64,000 nucleotides of DNA from Chelydra serpentina (lineage: Eukaryota > Chordata > Testudines > Chelydridae): positions 24,402,001 to 24,466,000 of the forward strand of contig JBAIAC010000051.1 in NCBI GenBank assembly GCA_037349315.1, written 5' to 3'. The first letter of the stretch is position 1, and each line of letters starts with the position of its first letter. Positions 43,860-57,185 of the stretch are shown one piece after another. The notes under the pieces were generated by a model that did no database searches, was not told the DNA's origin, and saw nothing but the letters and a program-made list of their open reading frames with translations. The translations under genes were made by a program, and so were the position numbers.

Positions 43860-46800
43860 GACCCTTGCTGGATGCTTATGCAGTGGCAGTAAAAAGAACG
43901 CCCCTGTGTTTGCTAACCAGCGCAGTGGGGAGGAGAAAGAGCATTGGCTGCTGCCAGGCTGCTTTTCTCGATGCTACCTGAAGGGTGGGGGGCCTCTCCC
44001 TGAGCACTCTGGCTAGTGCAGCTGAGCTGCGAAGCTGGGGATGGAAGCTGTGCCAGGTAAAGGACTGGTGCCACTTCTTGGGGCAGCACAAGTACACGCT
44101 GCCTTTAGCTCAGGGTGGATTGCCAGGTGCCAGTCTAGCCATTAAATCTCTGCCTCTGTTTCCCCATTGATTAAATGGAGATAACCCTTAACCAGCTCTT
44201 TGGGGTGACATCATCTGATCCCTTGATTTCTGCACTCCAGGCTTTTTTTTCTCCCCATGGAAAACTTTTGCTGAAACTTTCTATTGGTTCCCTCTCCGTC
44301 CCCCCTGCACATACTGCCCTCTTTTGCCTTGCTCAAACAGCTGTGAGTTCTCTATTTCAGCATTTCTAGAAACATATGGTGCCGGCTTCTGGTAGTTTCT
44401 GACCCTGCAGATGAGCTTTCTGAACAGGCCCTCTGACATTATTGCAAAGGCTTCTGTTTCCATACTGGAGCTGACGCAGAGAAATCAAGATCGACTTAAT
44501 CTGAGGCGATTTCTAATACATAAATGGGGTGGGTGGTTTAGTAATCGGGTGCGGCGGTTGGGTGGCTTGGAGGGCTGGGCCTGAGGGTTGGAGGTTTTTC
44601 AGTGGTAGCTTGAGGGCTCAGATTGAGGCCTAGGTCACAGTGAGGCAAAGTTATCACCCTCTGCTGGGTGCTTGGTGTCCTGAGCAAACTGCGCTGGTGG
44701 TGTCAGGATTTAACAGCCCCGGGCTCTCAGCACAGTTAGAGTCTCGGCCCCAGGAGGGCGAATAGGCTGAAGTCTGCTCTCCTCTAGCTCACTTGGGGGT
44801 GAGACAAGCCAGCAGAGCAGCATGACAAAAGCTTGTACTGCAGCTGCCTGCGCTGTGCTTGTCCCAAGGATAAATAAAGGGTGTCACCCTTGCACTTTTC
44901 ACCAGTACTACGTCTGTTTAGGGCCACATGGTGCCCACCCCCATCATAGGGTGTCTAACGAGCCCTGGCCCACTTGTGCCCCCATACAGGGGCCAGACAC
45001 CACCTCAAGGACTGTGCTCTCCTGAGCACAAGAACTCTGGAGGTGGCAGCCACCCCAAAGGAGGCAGGGTTCCTGCCCCCCTTATGCCAGCCAGTGGAAC
45101 TGAAAGGTCACTGCAGGGACTGCACACTGCCTCTCCCTATGGGGTGGTGCGGAAGGTGCTGTCTGCCTGCCCACCTGGGAACATTGTGCTTCCTGGAGCT
45201 TGCCCTCTAGCCCCCGACCCCACCCAACCCCCCCATGCGGGACCGGGCTCTGATGGCACAGTCTGGCTCTTAAAAGGCCAGTGTGAGTGTCTGTGTGCTA
45301 AGCAAGCAGCTAGTCAGTTTGATGGCTGTGCTTGTGAAGGTCACAGACACATGTCCTGGGATAGCGCTTATAAATAGTTCTACCTGTAAACATGGCACTG
45401 CAGGGGTGACCAAATTAGGGCAAGCTGCTGCTCTCGCCGCCATCCCAGAATGGTACTCGAGGTGCCCGGCAGTCCCTACGGCCCCTCCTGGTGCTTTGGG
45501 CACACTGGCCTTTTTGTCTCTTGTTTGACAGGGCCAGATCCTGAGGCCCTGGCTCAGCTGTTACCAATCGCCACCTTGACTGACATTGACTGCAGGGGGA
45601 GTTTAAGGGCTTCAGGATTTGGCCCACAGGGAATTATTGGATGTGGCAGGAAGGAGTCTGGTCTGCTAGGTGTGGATCATCCCAGAGCCACTCCCAGCTG
45701 CAACCCAGCTCTGGAATGCTGTGGGCAGAGCGTGGTCCCTGGGGACTCCCAGGAGGCCTTTTCAGCAAGAAATGTTTGAATATCTCTTCCAAGGGGATCC
45801 AGGCAAGGAGATCCCTTCAATGACTGTTCCTTGCAGGGCAATGACCATTTAGCAACTCGGCTGTTACTGCATAATAATGCGCGTTATTACCCAACAATGA
45901 GTGTGGGCCACGTCCTCAGCCCAGCACTAGCCGCAGACCACCCTTCTCCATGGAAAGGAAACTTCAGGCTGCAGGCAGTTGTCTAAAGGCTACCCTGTCT
46001 CTGGCAGCTGCTGTCCTTCACAGGCAGGGAACAGCTGATGGATCTGCATAGCCATGAGGCTATTGGCCATGCCCAGCCCCCAATACACATGGAGCCTCAG
46101 CAGAGCTCAGCAACATGTAGGGTGATACAGCCCCTGACATGGGGTCCCCATATCCTGCCACCCATTCTGCAGTGGAATCGTAGCAATTCTGTGAGACCCC
46201 ATGTGGTGGTGAGGACAGGGTTCGTCCCTGTGTGATTAATTTGTCGTTCCTGTTATTAGACACTGGCATTGAGCTTCCTTTTATCGCGTCCTCTGCTCTG
46301 TTCTGAGCCTAGCTAGTGTTGTTGTGAGCAGGCTGAAATGCTGTTGCCATGCAGGTCATGTCTGAGATCTTCTCCTGCTGTCCTTGTGTGTTCCCAGAAA
46401 AAGCAGAAGTGCTCAGGGATTGAGTATCTCCTGCTTATCCAGTATCATTTCTATCAGCTGCTTGGTTCAGCAACTCAGAATATACATTGGTATTGTGGAA
46501 AATGAACATAATGATTCTTGGAAAAGAGCAGGAGTTGGGTGAATTCTGCTGAACTCCGTGTTTGTCCTAGATATTTTGGATACTACATAGAAGTCAAGGT
46601 GAAAGGGATATTGAAAGGGCGAGTTGTGTTGGTATAATCCTGTTCTGCCCTTCTGGAGTCCCGTCCATCCCAAATTCTCAAGCAATCGTCAAACATTAGT
46701 GAATTAAATCTCCCAACACCCCTGTTAGCTGGGTATGATCACTGAGTAGCAGATGGGGAAACTGGGCAAGCCGTGTCAGTGCGATGTGCCTCAAACTCAC

Positions 46801-48150
46801 AGATTGGTGGCTGGAATCTCCGTGACCTGTTCTAACCACCTGACTGTGCGGCTTCTCATAACGAGCGATTGCTGCCAGGGCTTCTTATTCTACATCCAGG
46901 GGCAGCCGGTAACTTGCAAATACGGGGCTCCTGATTGACATGGGACACTCTGTAAGGCCACTGCTTCACGCTGCATACAGTCGCTGAGCAGTCGGTTTTC
47001 CCGTAATGCTGCGAGCCAGTGGAACGCTGGTAGCCGAAGGTAGGGGCAGGTTGTAGGAGCAGGGGCAGGGTGGTGGCTAGTGGGCACAAGCGTGTCCCCA
47101 CACATCCTGGATAAGACTAAGCATAACGGAACCCCAATAGTGAGACAGATGCCCCTTCCTCTTACTACTACTAGCCCCGGTGGCATCACGGTGGTATCAG
47201 AGGTTTGAATTCATAGCTGGTGTGACTCCTTTGGCTTCATCAGTGTTACACATGGGATTCCTTTAGCCCATTGTGTTTTTATACTGATGTCCCAATGGAA
47301 TTGACCAGGACCCATTGGGATGCCATTGGTATGGCTGTGGCAGTCCCGCTTGGTATGGAAATGTCAAGACAAGGGTAAAGCAGAGACATGGATTCAGAGT
47401 TTCCCAAGGAGAAACTCAAATGCTTCCTCAGGAAAAACACCACACTGCCTAGTGGTCTCAACAGAGGGGCGTAGGACTAAAGAGCAATGGAGGCTGAATC
47501 CCTCTTTTGCCTCAGGGCGGCTGACACCCATTGGCAGGGCAGTATGCGAGGGAAGCCTGCTGCCCCTACTTCCCATGGACTGAGTGTAGAGGAGTTGAGG
47601 TTTAAAAAGCAAATGGGGCCATGGAACCAGGCCCCCCCACCCCACACAGGCAGCACAGGGCGTTTCCCACCTTGTGAGCCAGCTGTAGAGCTGGTGAAAG
47701 TCTGGCGTGTTCGGCATGGAAAGCTGCACTCCCCAGAATAGCAGCAGGAAGCGGACAGGAACTTGGTTATTAGCACAGTCACTCTGATCTGAGAGCTACT
47801 GGGGGTTGGCAGTGCTGCTTTGTCACCGCCATTAAACCCCCCGGGGGGGGGGGTGACTGTGTCCCAGTCGGAGGGCCCTAGTACTGAGTACAATTGCGTC
47901 TATACTGACGTTAAGAAATGGGCCATTTTTCTCCTGGGCTGTTGTCTGTTGCTGCATCCTGTGAAATCAATGGGAAGCTAGCCAGGGACATCAATGGGAG
48001 CAAGATCAGGATCTCGCTGGCCCCTGTTACTGTGATGACTAATGATTTGTATTACAGGAGCACAGCAGACACAAACACATCCCAAGAGCCAGCCATTGTC
48101 CTGCAGAGCTGATGATCTAAACAGAGGAAGGACTCAGGAGAGGAAGGAAG
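43860..48150. other. Anonymous sequence, few recognisable features
   Basis: About 4.3 kb. A MIR-tail-like phrase CTGCCTCTGTTTCCCCATTG occurs at 44150-44170 and another weak SINE-like trace near 46720-46830. Open frames such as those around 45000-45500 show no domain I recognise and have no supporting splice or promoter context. No functional gene is claimed. Confidence 0.4.
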
Positions 48151-48159
48151 GGCCAGTGG

Positions 48160-48330
48160 CTCAGGCAGTGACGTAGGACGTTGGAAACCAGGCTTCAATT
48201 TCCTGCTCCCCCACAGACTTCCTGCATGAACTTGGGCAAGTCATTTAGCCTCTCTGCCTCAGTTTCCCATCAGTAAAATGGGGGTGATCTTCCATTAAAA
48301 TGGATGAAAAGTGCTGATACAAGCTAGGGG
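48160..48330 (+). repeat. MIR/CORE-SINE-like repeat, plus strand
   Basis: GGCCAGTGGCTCAGGCAGTG, ACTTGGGCAAGTCATTTAGC and CTCAGTTTCCCATCAGTAAA, then ATGGGGGTGATC, are in plus-strand order. Confidence 0.65.
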
Positions 48331-48354
48331 TTACTAAATGCAGAAGATAAAGCT

Positions 48355-48460
48355 CGGGAGAAAGGAAGTATTATTCCCACTTTACCCCTGGGGAAACTGA
48401 AGGCCAGCATGAGTGAGGGACTCCGCCAGGTTTTGTGCCAGAACAGGAATTGAACTGTTT
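48355..48460 (-). repeat. MIR-like repeat, minus strand
   Basis: TTATTCCCACTTTACCCCTG, GGGAAACTGAAGGCCAGC and AACAGGAATTGAAC, in inverted order. Confidence 0.45.
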
Positions 48461-48604
48461 TTACCCCATTACGGTCACAGGAGTTTTGCCTTTCATGGCA
48501 ATGGAAGCAGGATAGGGCCAGGTCGGTGAGCAGGGCTTTTCAGGATCAGGCCCAAAAAGCTTTCACTGCCACCCTGTCAGTGAGGACAGACGCTTTGATC
48601 TACG

Positions 48605-48800
48605 GATGCAGTATTGTAGCTGTGTCAGCCCCAGGATATTAGAGAGACAAGGGGGCTGAGGTCAACTTTCTCACCAACAGAAGCTGGTCCAATAAGAGAC
48701 AAGCTTTCGAGCTGAGGAAGAGCTCTGTGGAGCTTGAAAGCTTGTGTCTCTCCCCAACAGAAGTGGGTCCAATAAAAGATATTACCTCACCCGCCTTGTT
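48605..48800. repeat. Interspersed repeat, motif AAGCTTTCGAGCT
   Basis: Contains TATTGTAGCTGTGTCAGCCC, AGGATATTAGAGAGACAAGG, AAGCTTTCGAGCTGAGGAAG and GTGGGTCCAATAAAAGATAT. It is a recurrent sauropsid repeat type whose class I cannot assign. The phrase AGAAG(C/T)(T/G)GGTCCAATAA appears twice (48681 and 48760), so it may be rearranged. Confidence 0.5.
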
Positions 48801-49224
48801 GTTCTGATCCATAGTATTTCAGAACCGCCACAGCCCCTCCCTTCTGAAATCAAGGCGCACAGAGAAACATGGCAATTAGGAAAGATGAGGCAAACCTCAC
48901 AAAGGGTTAAAGGTCAGTTTGAATCTTGGGCTGATTCAAATTGCATCCAAACCGTTTACACCTAGGGCCCAACTTTGGACTTGGGTGCCTAAGTCAGGGC
49001 ACCTAGTTCTACGTTCGGGAGCTCAGCCTGGATTAAGCACTAAGGGTGTGATGTTTTTTTCCAAAAGTGCCTAAGTGATTTAGGTGTACAACTCAATGGG
49101 CCTTTGCTCATAAGTCAGTTGGTGCTTTTGAAAATCCCATGCCAAATGGCAAATTTAGGTGCTTCCCTGCCAGTCAGAGAGCTTCTGTACAGGACTTGGC
49201 ACCTTTGCTTACTGTATATAGAGC

Positions 49225-49510
49225 TTTATGTGCAGACGTTGTCTCATTGTCACAACACCCCTGGGAAGCAGATGGCTATCATGCTGAACTTAGGGAAACT
49301 GAAGCACAGAGAGAGAAATCAGCTGTCTCATTTAAGGTCACAAAAGGAGGTCTTGGTAGGGCTGTGATTAGAACTCGGGTTCTTGACACTTTGGCTTTAT
49401 ATTGTAAGCATTTCAGGGCAGAAACTTTCCGTTTATGTGCTTGTACAGTGCCTTGCATCGATTCTGATTGGGGTCTTTGGGCATCGTCCCAAATAATAAA
49501 TAACAATAGT
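49225..49510. repeat. MIR-like repeat and a SINE tail
   Basis: Minus-strand MIR cues (TAGGGAAACTGAAGCACAGA, AAGGTCACAAAAGGAGGTC, GATTAGAACTCGGG) run to about 49385. A plus-strand tail with CAGGGCAGAAACTTTCC, GCTTGTACAGTGCCTTGCA and AATAATAAATAACAAT then ends the block. Confidence 0.55.
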
Positions 49511-50178
49511 ATTACAACATATCCAACAAGTATCACAAGAAACCGTTCCAATTTGCTATTCAAGCTTTGAACATGGTCACTCATGTCACATGCCTTATTC
49601 TGGTTCCTGATTGGATGACCTACATATGAGGCGGTGCTAGAACACAGCTCATTAGGGCCCAGTCAAAGACACAGATTCAGTGTTGTATAAATGTACATGT
49701 GTATTCATCACCTCATATTCTTGAGTCATCCAAACCATCTCCAATGGTTCATGAACCGCCAATACTAAAGCGATTGAATCAACCAAAAGTCCAGTGTTTA
49801 TGAAATATTTAGTCATTTATTTATTGTTATGGTTCCAGGATTTGATCAGCTCTAGTGCCCAGTGAGAATTGGTGACCTGCAGATGTCTGGATTTTGCAGC
49901 ACTAAGGAAAAATAGTACATTTAAGAATAGCTGGATGGAGATCCCAGCTTTCTAAATTAGATTTTTTTTTTCTATCCATCTATCATCTGTCTAATCTCAT
50001 GCAACCCACTTTAATGTTCTCAGATAGTGATACTCCCTTAACAGCTAAACAGAATGAAAACCGGGAGCTTAAAAGTGACACAACCTGTTCCCATGAGAAG
50101 GTTGTATTCTTCTGGAGTTGATATTGGAGGAAGGCACAAATCCCCACCCATTCAGGTTTCACATCAGAGGATGGAACA
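49511..50178. other. Anonymous sequence
   Basis: Nothing recognised beyond a short T run near 49961. Confidence 0.4.
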
Positions 50179-50186
50179 CCTGAGTC

Positions 50187-50633
50187 TAGGGTGGCCAGGT
50201 TTCTGGTTTTCAACTGGAAAGTCCGGTCGAAAAGGGGACCTGACAGTGTTCGGTCAGATCTACTGACTGGACACCAAAGTCCAGTTACTGCGGGCGGGGG
50301 AGGCAGGATGGCACTGGGTCATCACCCACACCAGCCCTTAATCATACAGGGCCGCCTCCTACCTGCATCGGGCGGCTACAGCTACCAGCCCTGGCTGTGC
50401 AGATAAGTCCCTCCCAAGCAGAGAGAGGGGTGACCGAGCAGAGAGAGGGGTGACCGGGGAAGAGCAGTCAGAGGCGGGGAAGAGGAGCAAATGGGGGGTG
50501 GGGCCTTCTGGGGAAGGGATGGGATGGGGTGGGGCCTTGGGGGGGAAGAGCCCTGCCCCAAGAGGGGTGGGGGAGGTTCCAGCATTCCTGCTGGAGTGTC
50601 CAGTTTTTAAATATTACAAAGTTGGCAACCCTA
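50187..50633. mobile_element. hAT-type element, 447 bp
   Basis: Ends TAGGGTGGCCAGG and GTTGGCAACCCTA, flanked by an exact 8-bp duplication CCTGAGTC (50179-50186 and 50634-50641). A 19-bp tandem CAGAGAGAGGGGTGACCG occurs near 50418-50457. The ends resemble the TAGGGTGACCAG MITEs, so a related transposase may have mobilised both. Confidence 0.9.
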
Positions 50634-50644
50634 CCTGAGTCCCA

Positions 50645-52320
50645 TCTTTTCAAGAAACAGTCATTAAAAAGAACAAAACAACACTGGGAAGCAAGAAGGT
50701 TTTTTAAAGCTTTTACATTTCCATTTCCTCTGGGCGGGGGAGGGAGGAGGTGGAAGTGGAGTGACAGAACAGTGCCCTATCAGCAGCTTCATCCAAACAC
50801 TGCTGAAAGAGAGGTTTTGTCACTTCTGAGCATCAGCTTAAAGGTGACCTGAAAGGAAAAATAAAATTGGGAGTGTGAGCCCTTCTTTGCTTCTCCATGA
50901 TGCACAAGGGTATGTGTGTGTGTACGTTTTTGTTACTAAACAAACAACAAACCTCCTTTTCTTTTACTTTGGACAATCAGGAACATCAAGCCTCGTATGC
51001 TCTGTTTTTGCTGGAGATCTGTTTGGAGGACTAGAGGACTGGGTGGACGCTTTCACAGCCCTGTTCGAAGAGAGAGGATGTTGCATCTTTAACATAGAGA
51101 ACTTTCCTCCCAGCTCTTTGTCAGGCATTGGAGTTAAATAAAACACATTCACAATTCTACCCCCCCGCCCAATCATTTAAAAGAGTTTTAACTAAAATAA
51201 TGTCCCCTGTCACTTGACCAAGGTGTGCTGGCTTAGTACCTATGATGCTGTAATCCTACTAGTCATCCATAGAAACTTCCAGGAAAAGCAGGGTAGGCAA
51301 GACTTGAATTTTTATAGTAAAAATCAAGCAGGGGAAAAATAACTTGCTTCTTTTTTGGCCGTCTCTGTAAATTATAAAGATGCCCAAAATAGCACAAACC
51401 CTATTTCCCCTCCCCCTTTTAAGTCACGTTTAAATAGATGGATATTAGAAAATAAAAAGGCTGTGTACACTCTGAAGCTGCACAGCAAGGCACAAAAGGG
51501 CCAGTAAGTCAGCGTGGGGGGCTGAAAATAGAACAAGAGGGTTATCTTAAAAATGCACTAAATATAGACAATACAGTTAGACTCGAAGCTATAGCACTAG
51601 GGAACTCGGCCATCTTCTCTCATGTAGTTAAATGTCACTTGTAGACAGACATCAGCCATCCCACATTCTTTATACACACACTGATATAAAAAATGATCTG
51701 CTCAGCAGTCCGATGAAAGACTACCGCATATTTGTATCCTCAGAGGGTCCTGGGGACATGGCAAATGATAAGTTATGAATGTGAACCATGCAGGGGCTTA
51801 TTCATATCACAAAAGCCTCCTGTTATAACTGCAGCCTTAATTGGCGAGGGAGTGGGGCAGGCTGCAGACTCTCACCAGATTCATCGAAAGGTTCACTAAA
51901 GTCCACAACCCTTTTGGGGAGGCTGGGTCTCATTTCAAGTGAAGCTTGGATTGTCGGGTCTGACACACAAGCAGGGGGAACCCAGCAGCTCCAACTTAGA
52001 GCTTTGGGCTGAAATGGGACGTGTGAATGCATGTGGATCAAAACAAAAACGTTTTCCCAGGTGTCTGTGTAGAAAAACTACCAATTTCTTCCCCCCCCAT
52101 CCACCCTTTTCATGCCAAGTCTAACAGCAGTGGAGTTGGATGATGATGGGGAAATTTCAGAAGGTTGCATTAGGATAAAGACCTGAAAGGCTACATATTG
52201 CTCTCAAAACTGGTCTGAAATTCATGTTTTCCCATGAGTTATCCAGCACGTCCTTGCTGCGGCTGGATCAGAAGTACCATAATTTGATGCTGTTTCGCAT
52301 TTTTATCCCTCGATCTCAAG
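50645..52320. other. Anonymous sequence
   Basis: No repeat or exon could be supported. Confidence 0.4.
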
Positions 52321-52324
52321 CTTT

Positions 52325-52650
52325 TACCAAAGGTGGCTAAATATTATTGTCTCCATTTTACAGCTACTGGGGGGCAGAGACAGACTGAGGCCCAGATTTG
52401 CCAAAGGAGCCGTCGATTTTGAGTCCCCACCTTGAGGTCCCTTGAAACGGTTTGTTTTGCTGAGATTCTGAACCCTCCCCGCTTGCCTTGACTTTAACTG
52501 GGGGTGAGTTGTGTTCAACACCTCTCAAAATTAGGCCCAAAGCAGCTCAGGTGAGCCCCCAGAAACTGAGGGATTTTCAGGGAGAGGCCACTTCTGAAAA
52601 TGTTGGCCCATGTGACTTGCCCAAGGTCACAGAATGAGTGACCAGCTGTG
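52325..52650 (-). repeat. MIR-like repeat pieces, minus strand
   Basis: TCTCCATTTTACAGCTACTG at 52350 and GTGACTTGCCCAAGGTCACA at 52612 are classic MIR phrases. The gap between them is filled by other sequence. Confidence 0.5.
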
Positions 52651-52997
52651 ATGCTCCCCCAGACCTCTTGGTGCCAACTGACAGAGGGCACAGGGGTGCA
52701 CAAGGGTTACAGGGAACTTCTGGGTCTCATATTTATGTTCGAGTTCACCACAGTACCATGTAAGGTTTCTACTGAAAGCCTGTCTCACACGAGTCATCAT
52801 AATCTTTGCAACATGTATGTGTGGCAGATACGTGAGCAGATACATATGTTGGCAATTACATTCCTCTCTGACCATTGCACATTGTGTGTCTTACGATGGC
52901 AGATGATTCGCATACTGAGTCCAATGCTAATGGAGACATGGTGGGGACTTCAAGAGAAGAAATGAACAGGAAGAGGTGAACAGCCTCTGGACCACAG

Positions 52998-53092
52998 CTT
53001 GCATCCGAAGAAGTGGGTATTCACCCACGAAAGCTTATGTTTCAATACCTCTGTTAGTCTATAAGGTGCCACAGGACCCTTTGTCGCTTCGA
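52998..53092 (+). repeat. Interspersed repeat, motif AGTCTATAAGGTGCCACA
   Basis: CATCCGAAGAAGTGGGTATT, CACCCACGAAAGCTTATG, then CTGTTAGTCTATAAGGTGCC, the same order as 31225-31300. Confidence 0.65.
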
Positions 53093-53369
53093 AAGATGCC
53101 TTGGCATCCTTCATCTGTGCGAGACAAGCTGCCAGTGGGCTTGATCCCGCAAAAGGAGGGTCTCAGCCCTCCTGGTTGAAAACCACTGGGAGAGGAAGAC
53201 TTTGGGTAAACATGACTTTATTAGACCAGAGGGCACTGTGTTACTTAAAGTTTAAGATCTAGAATGTGCGTTATGATTTTATTATGTATTTAACCCTTTG
53301 CTTCCATTAATCCTACTTGCTATCATTTAATCCTCTATTTGTTCATTAAACTTATTCTTGTTTTCACTA

Positions 53370-53800
53370 TAAACCTATCAAAGGGCTGTCTGTTGAGCAG
53401 AGTGGGGGTCTAAGGTGTAGCTAGTAATCTGTGGTGTACTGTGCCTTTGGGAATGGATGATTCTGTGATTGTGCCGTGGATAAGGGGCTGGATGCTGCAG
53501 GAGAACACTCCGAGGACTCAGGTTGGAGTGTGCTCATCCCTAGCCTACGTGAGGACAGCCGAACCTGCGTGGGATGAGGGGCATGGAGAGTCAGGGAGCC
53601 GACCCCTGCCAGACACACACCAGGTTTCCTCACGTGAAGGGCAGGTGGTAGCCAGTTGCTTCAGAACCCTGCGTACCCCTGGGAATTGTCACGGTGGCAT
53701 AGTCAGCAGGATCTACACCCAGTTTGCTGGTTAGAGAGTGAGAGATTCACAAGTGAGAAGGTTGGAATCAAATAAAGAAAAAGTTACAGTTTGTTAGTTG
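53370..53800 (+). repeat. Possible LTR-retroelement fragment (low confidence)
   Basis: A recurrent-looking block with AGGGCTGTCTGTTGAGCAGA, GGAATTGTCACGGTGGCATA and GTCAGCAGGATC. The last phrase could be a decayed primer-binding-site region, and the AT-rich stretch before it (53260-53380) has poly(A)-like ATTAAA. No LTR ends or target duplication were found, so the class is uncertain. Confidence 0.25.
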
Positions 53801-55360
53801 CTGTTTGTTTATTTCCGGTCAGGGAAATAGAACAGAAGGAGGCTGGGATGAGTAAACCAGAGACATATGCTGACCCAGCAGAGCCAAGACTGGAACCGCT
53901 AGGTCTCCTGGCTCCTAGTCTAGTGCTGGAGTCGCTGGACTGTGTGGCTGCTTGCACTAGCTTTTTAGCAGTCTTGGCTTCTAGTCCCAGCTTGCACATG
54001 AAACATTAAAGCCCAACCACGGAAATGTTTCCTGACCCGTTCGAATCTCAGAAAGGGGGTCAATGTCTGCTTAACCTAGGGATGAAAGATCAGGCTGGTT
54101 CGCATTTTATCTGAACCAGTTCGCCCAGCCCTTTTACAGTGTAAAACATAAAACTTTCCATATAGATTTATATTATACAACACCGTGCATGTAAATGGAT
54201 TCCTGGGCTGTAAAGCCTTCAGCACAGGAAATTCATCTTAATCTACGCTGAGCACGAGGTAACTTTATGATCCTGTTTAAATGATTTTAAATAATGTGAA
54301 GGTGGCATTTCAGATGAGCGTCTAGCACTGCTGATTCCTTTGTCCCTGGGGGATCGGCTTTCAAAGTTCAGATCTCCCCCTGAGGCCCTTCCACGGAGAA
54401 TGTTTGTTTACGTAGTTGCACTTTGGTTCATAGTTGTGTGATAAGCGCTCCCGGGAGGAGGTGAAGGACGCTGCTAGCTGTGACAGGATGAGGGCAGCTT
54501 TGGAATCAGAGACACATTTGACCTAAATATAACCTTGTGGTTATGGTTGTCGGGACCCTCTCAGCTGGGCCGGGCCGGGAGCAGCTTTGAGTTTTTCTCC
54601 GTGGTTGGATTACAGCCCACATAATGGCTTGCCTCACCTCATCTCACCCCACTCATACTCTTCTGACCTGGCTTGTTACCTCTCCCTCCAGCTGCCCCTG
54701 TGGCTGCCACCCAGTCATCAGAGGTCCGGCTCAAAGTGCTGGGGATGCAGGAGGACTCAGTGTACAGACACTGGGCCAGATTTCCAAAGGTAATTAGAGC
54801 CTGAAGATTAGGGCCTGAAGATCCAGATAGAAGCTTGGAAAAATCCACCAGCCACTCAACTCCCATTGAAATCAATTAGTGTTAGGCCTTGAGGTACCGT
54901 TTGGAAATCTGCCCCTTGGTGCTTTGTAAAGCAGCCCCAGTCATTATGGTGCCCTTACCTGCCTGTCATTACCGCCTAGGACTCAGTCTGCCCGCTAGTG
55001 CCTCTTGATGCTCAGTTCTGCTTGGTGTGGGATTCCTCCCAATCCCCTGGCAGATTAGTCAGCAGCAAGGTAGGTGTCTGTTTCCCAGACAGAACAGAAG
55101 GCTCTCACCTGGCAGAGACTCCAGGGTCCTGTGGGGGAGCAGGAAGTAGCTGCCTTGTGCAACATTCCCCCATGATTAGGCAGTTTTTAGATTGCTAGCG
55201 GCACTTCCCCTCCCCCTGTGTTGGTACAGCTGTCTTGCATGGTTCTGGAGATGTGCTGCCATTGGGAGCCCAGAGGACAGTCGCTGATGTGACTAGATCT
55301 TGACTCAGTGGCTTTAGAGGTCAGGGCCAAAGGACTAACAATGGAAGTGGAACGAATGGG
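53801..55360. other. Anonymous sequence
   Basis: Nothing recognised. Confidence 0.4.
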
Positions 55361-55369
55361 AATCTGGAG

Positions 55370-56610
55370 AGTGACCTGTTGCAATAATTGGGGCCTAGAA
55401 GGCCTACCTCAGTTGTGAGCCCAACTGTGGAGAAAATGGAGGGAAGTCTACAATGGTTTAGTCCCCTGTAATAACAAAGGGTATCACATTTCTGATTGGG
55501 AGAAAGGTAACAAAAGTCTAGCTCGGACTGTTACACAAGGTTGTTCAGAAAAAGTGAAAAACAGACTGAGTTCAGCTTTACTGCTACAACTCAAGGACTG
55601 TGTGGAGACCACATTGGGCAACCAAGACCAGCATGAGACTGGAAACCAGGGAATTAAAATCGGTGTGTTGGAAATTAGGCCTGTTGGTGAACAAAATAAT
55701 GAGAGGATGGGCTGTGCTGCCCATCGCTCCCTTTCGGAAATAAGAGACTGTGAGAGGAAAATTGGCAGAGAGGAAGCAAAAGGGGACAATGGCAGACTGA
55801 AAGAAGGGGAAGGAACAAGCTTCACTGTCATGGCTTCCACCACCAACATCTCCTGGGACTCTGGGATCCACGGCAACAACACTGGGCCTTCATTGCCCTA
55901 TCCCGAGAGATGTCCTGACCAGATTGGGCCAAGAGAGGGACCCAGATGACATCACCACCTCCACTGGCTCTGGCTGAATCCCAAACACCACCAGGGATAT
56001 AAGACTTTTGTCACACACACACCTAACCCCCAGGATGTCCTTTTCCATCTCCATCTTGTTTCTTCTCTTTCCTATCCTTCTCCATTTGCCTTCTGTCTCA
56101 GAGTCTGGGTTAGCCAGTCAAGACTGTAACTTTGCAAGACTGCTCTAAGCCTGTGACAAGAAAGAGGCAGCTAAAAGCAATGCCCTGGCCTAAACAGCTC
56201 AATGCTGGTACAAGTTTGCCAGGTCTCAGAGTGGACTTCTCATAAAAAGCTATGGCCACTTGTTGGGGTGTGGGTTAATTAATTAAGAGTTCTCTCCCAT
56301 CAGCTTAGAGTGAATACACTGGAGAGTTTACAGTGGTGCAGCTGAGCTGCTGTAAGCTGTCTAGTGTAGCTGTCAAACAAGGGTGGGGTTTCGTATAAAG
56401 ACTCTCTCTAGCTAAAGAGCAAGGGAATGAGGGTTGCTGTTAAAATGACAGCCTTACTTAATCATTTACATTTCAAATGTTTTAACTGTTTCCCCCTCTT
56501 TTTCTGTATCTTTAATACCAAGTTGGAACGATTGTTAATGGTGCGTTTGCCGTGGTACTAACCAGGCGAAGGTCTCTGTGTGCCGAACCTTGAACACACT
56601 ATTTGAGATT
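55370..56610. repeat. Possible repeat block of unknown class
   Basis: An open frame at 55554-55949 (131 residues) shows no domain I recognise. The block around it reads like a multi-copy turtle sequence but has no visible ends. A small palindromic segment near 56305-56375 (GAATACACTGG to TCTAGTGTAGC, with CAGCTGAGCTGCTG inside) resembles a decayed Harbinger-type MITE. I do not call a gene here. Confidence 0.25.
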
Positions 56611-56958
56611 GGACAGTTTCAGGGTCACATTAACACTGTTGACTTTTTGGGCCCACGTATTCCATCTGAATTCATATGACAGAGCACAACACAGAGCACA
56701 GTGTGTGCTTGTGGCACCTCTTGAAGGCATTAATCAGCCTTCTGGAGCCTCTGCACTGCTTCCACCCTCAGATCCAGAGCTAGTCAGTTACAGCAGCCGT
56801 GTCTGGGATGAATACTGCAATCTCTGTTGCCACGTCCTTGTCTGGGCAGAAAGGCTTGGAAGGTGCTGTGTTACTGGCTTAGGCAGGTTGCTTTGGCAAG
56901 GGAGCTCCAAGGGTCTGGGGATTTTCATAGTCTTCCCACCCTGGCAGGCTCTGTGGAG

Positions 56959-57177
56959 CAGTAGCGTAGCTAGGCGGGGAGCAGGGGGAGCAGCCGCTTC
57001 CCCACTGAGCAGAAGCGGCACCTTTTTTGTGCTCCGACGCTTTTTGCTCCTGCGCTGCAGCCAGAGCGGAGCATTTTTTTTGCTCCCGATGCCTTTTTTT
57101 GCTCCCGACGCTTTTTGCTCCCGGCACCTTTTTTTTGGCTTCGCTCCCCCTGTGCTCTAAACCTGGCTACGCCACTG
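56959..57177. mobile_element. hAT-type element, TIR CAGTAGCGTAGC
   Basis: 219 bp. Ends CAGTAGCGTAGCTAGG and CCTGGCTACGCCACTG are inverted. The flanking octamers CTGTGGAG (56951-56958) and CTATGGAG (57178-57185) agree at 7 of 8. The interior repeats a TTTTTTGCTCC(C/T)GACGC-like unit about four times. Same family as 15653-15942. Confidence 0.88.
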
Positions 57178-57185
57178 CTATGGAG

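Noticed and set aside
44928..45377. 149-residue open frame
   Set aside because: Composition follows local GC content, with no domain or conserved motif seen.
55554..55949. 131-residue open frame on the plus strand
   Set aside because: No recognisable domain, no promoter or splice context, and the surrounding block looks repetitive.
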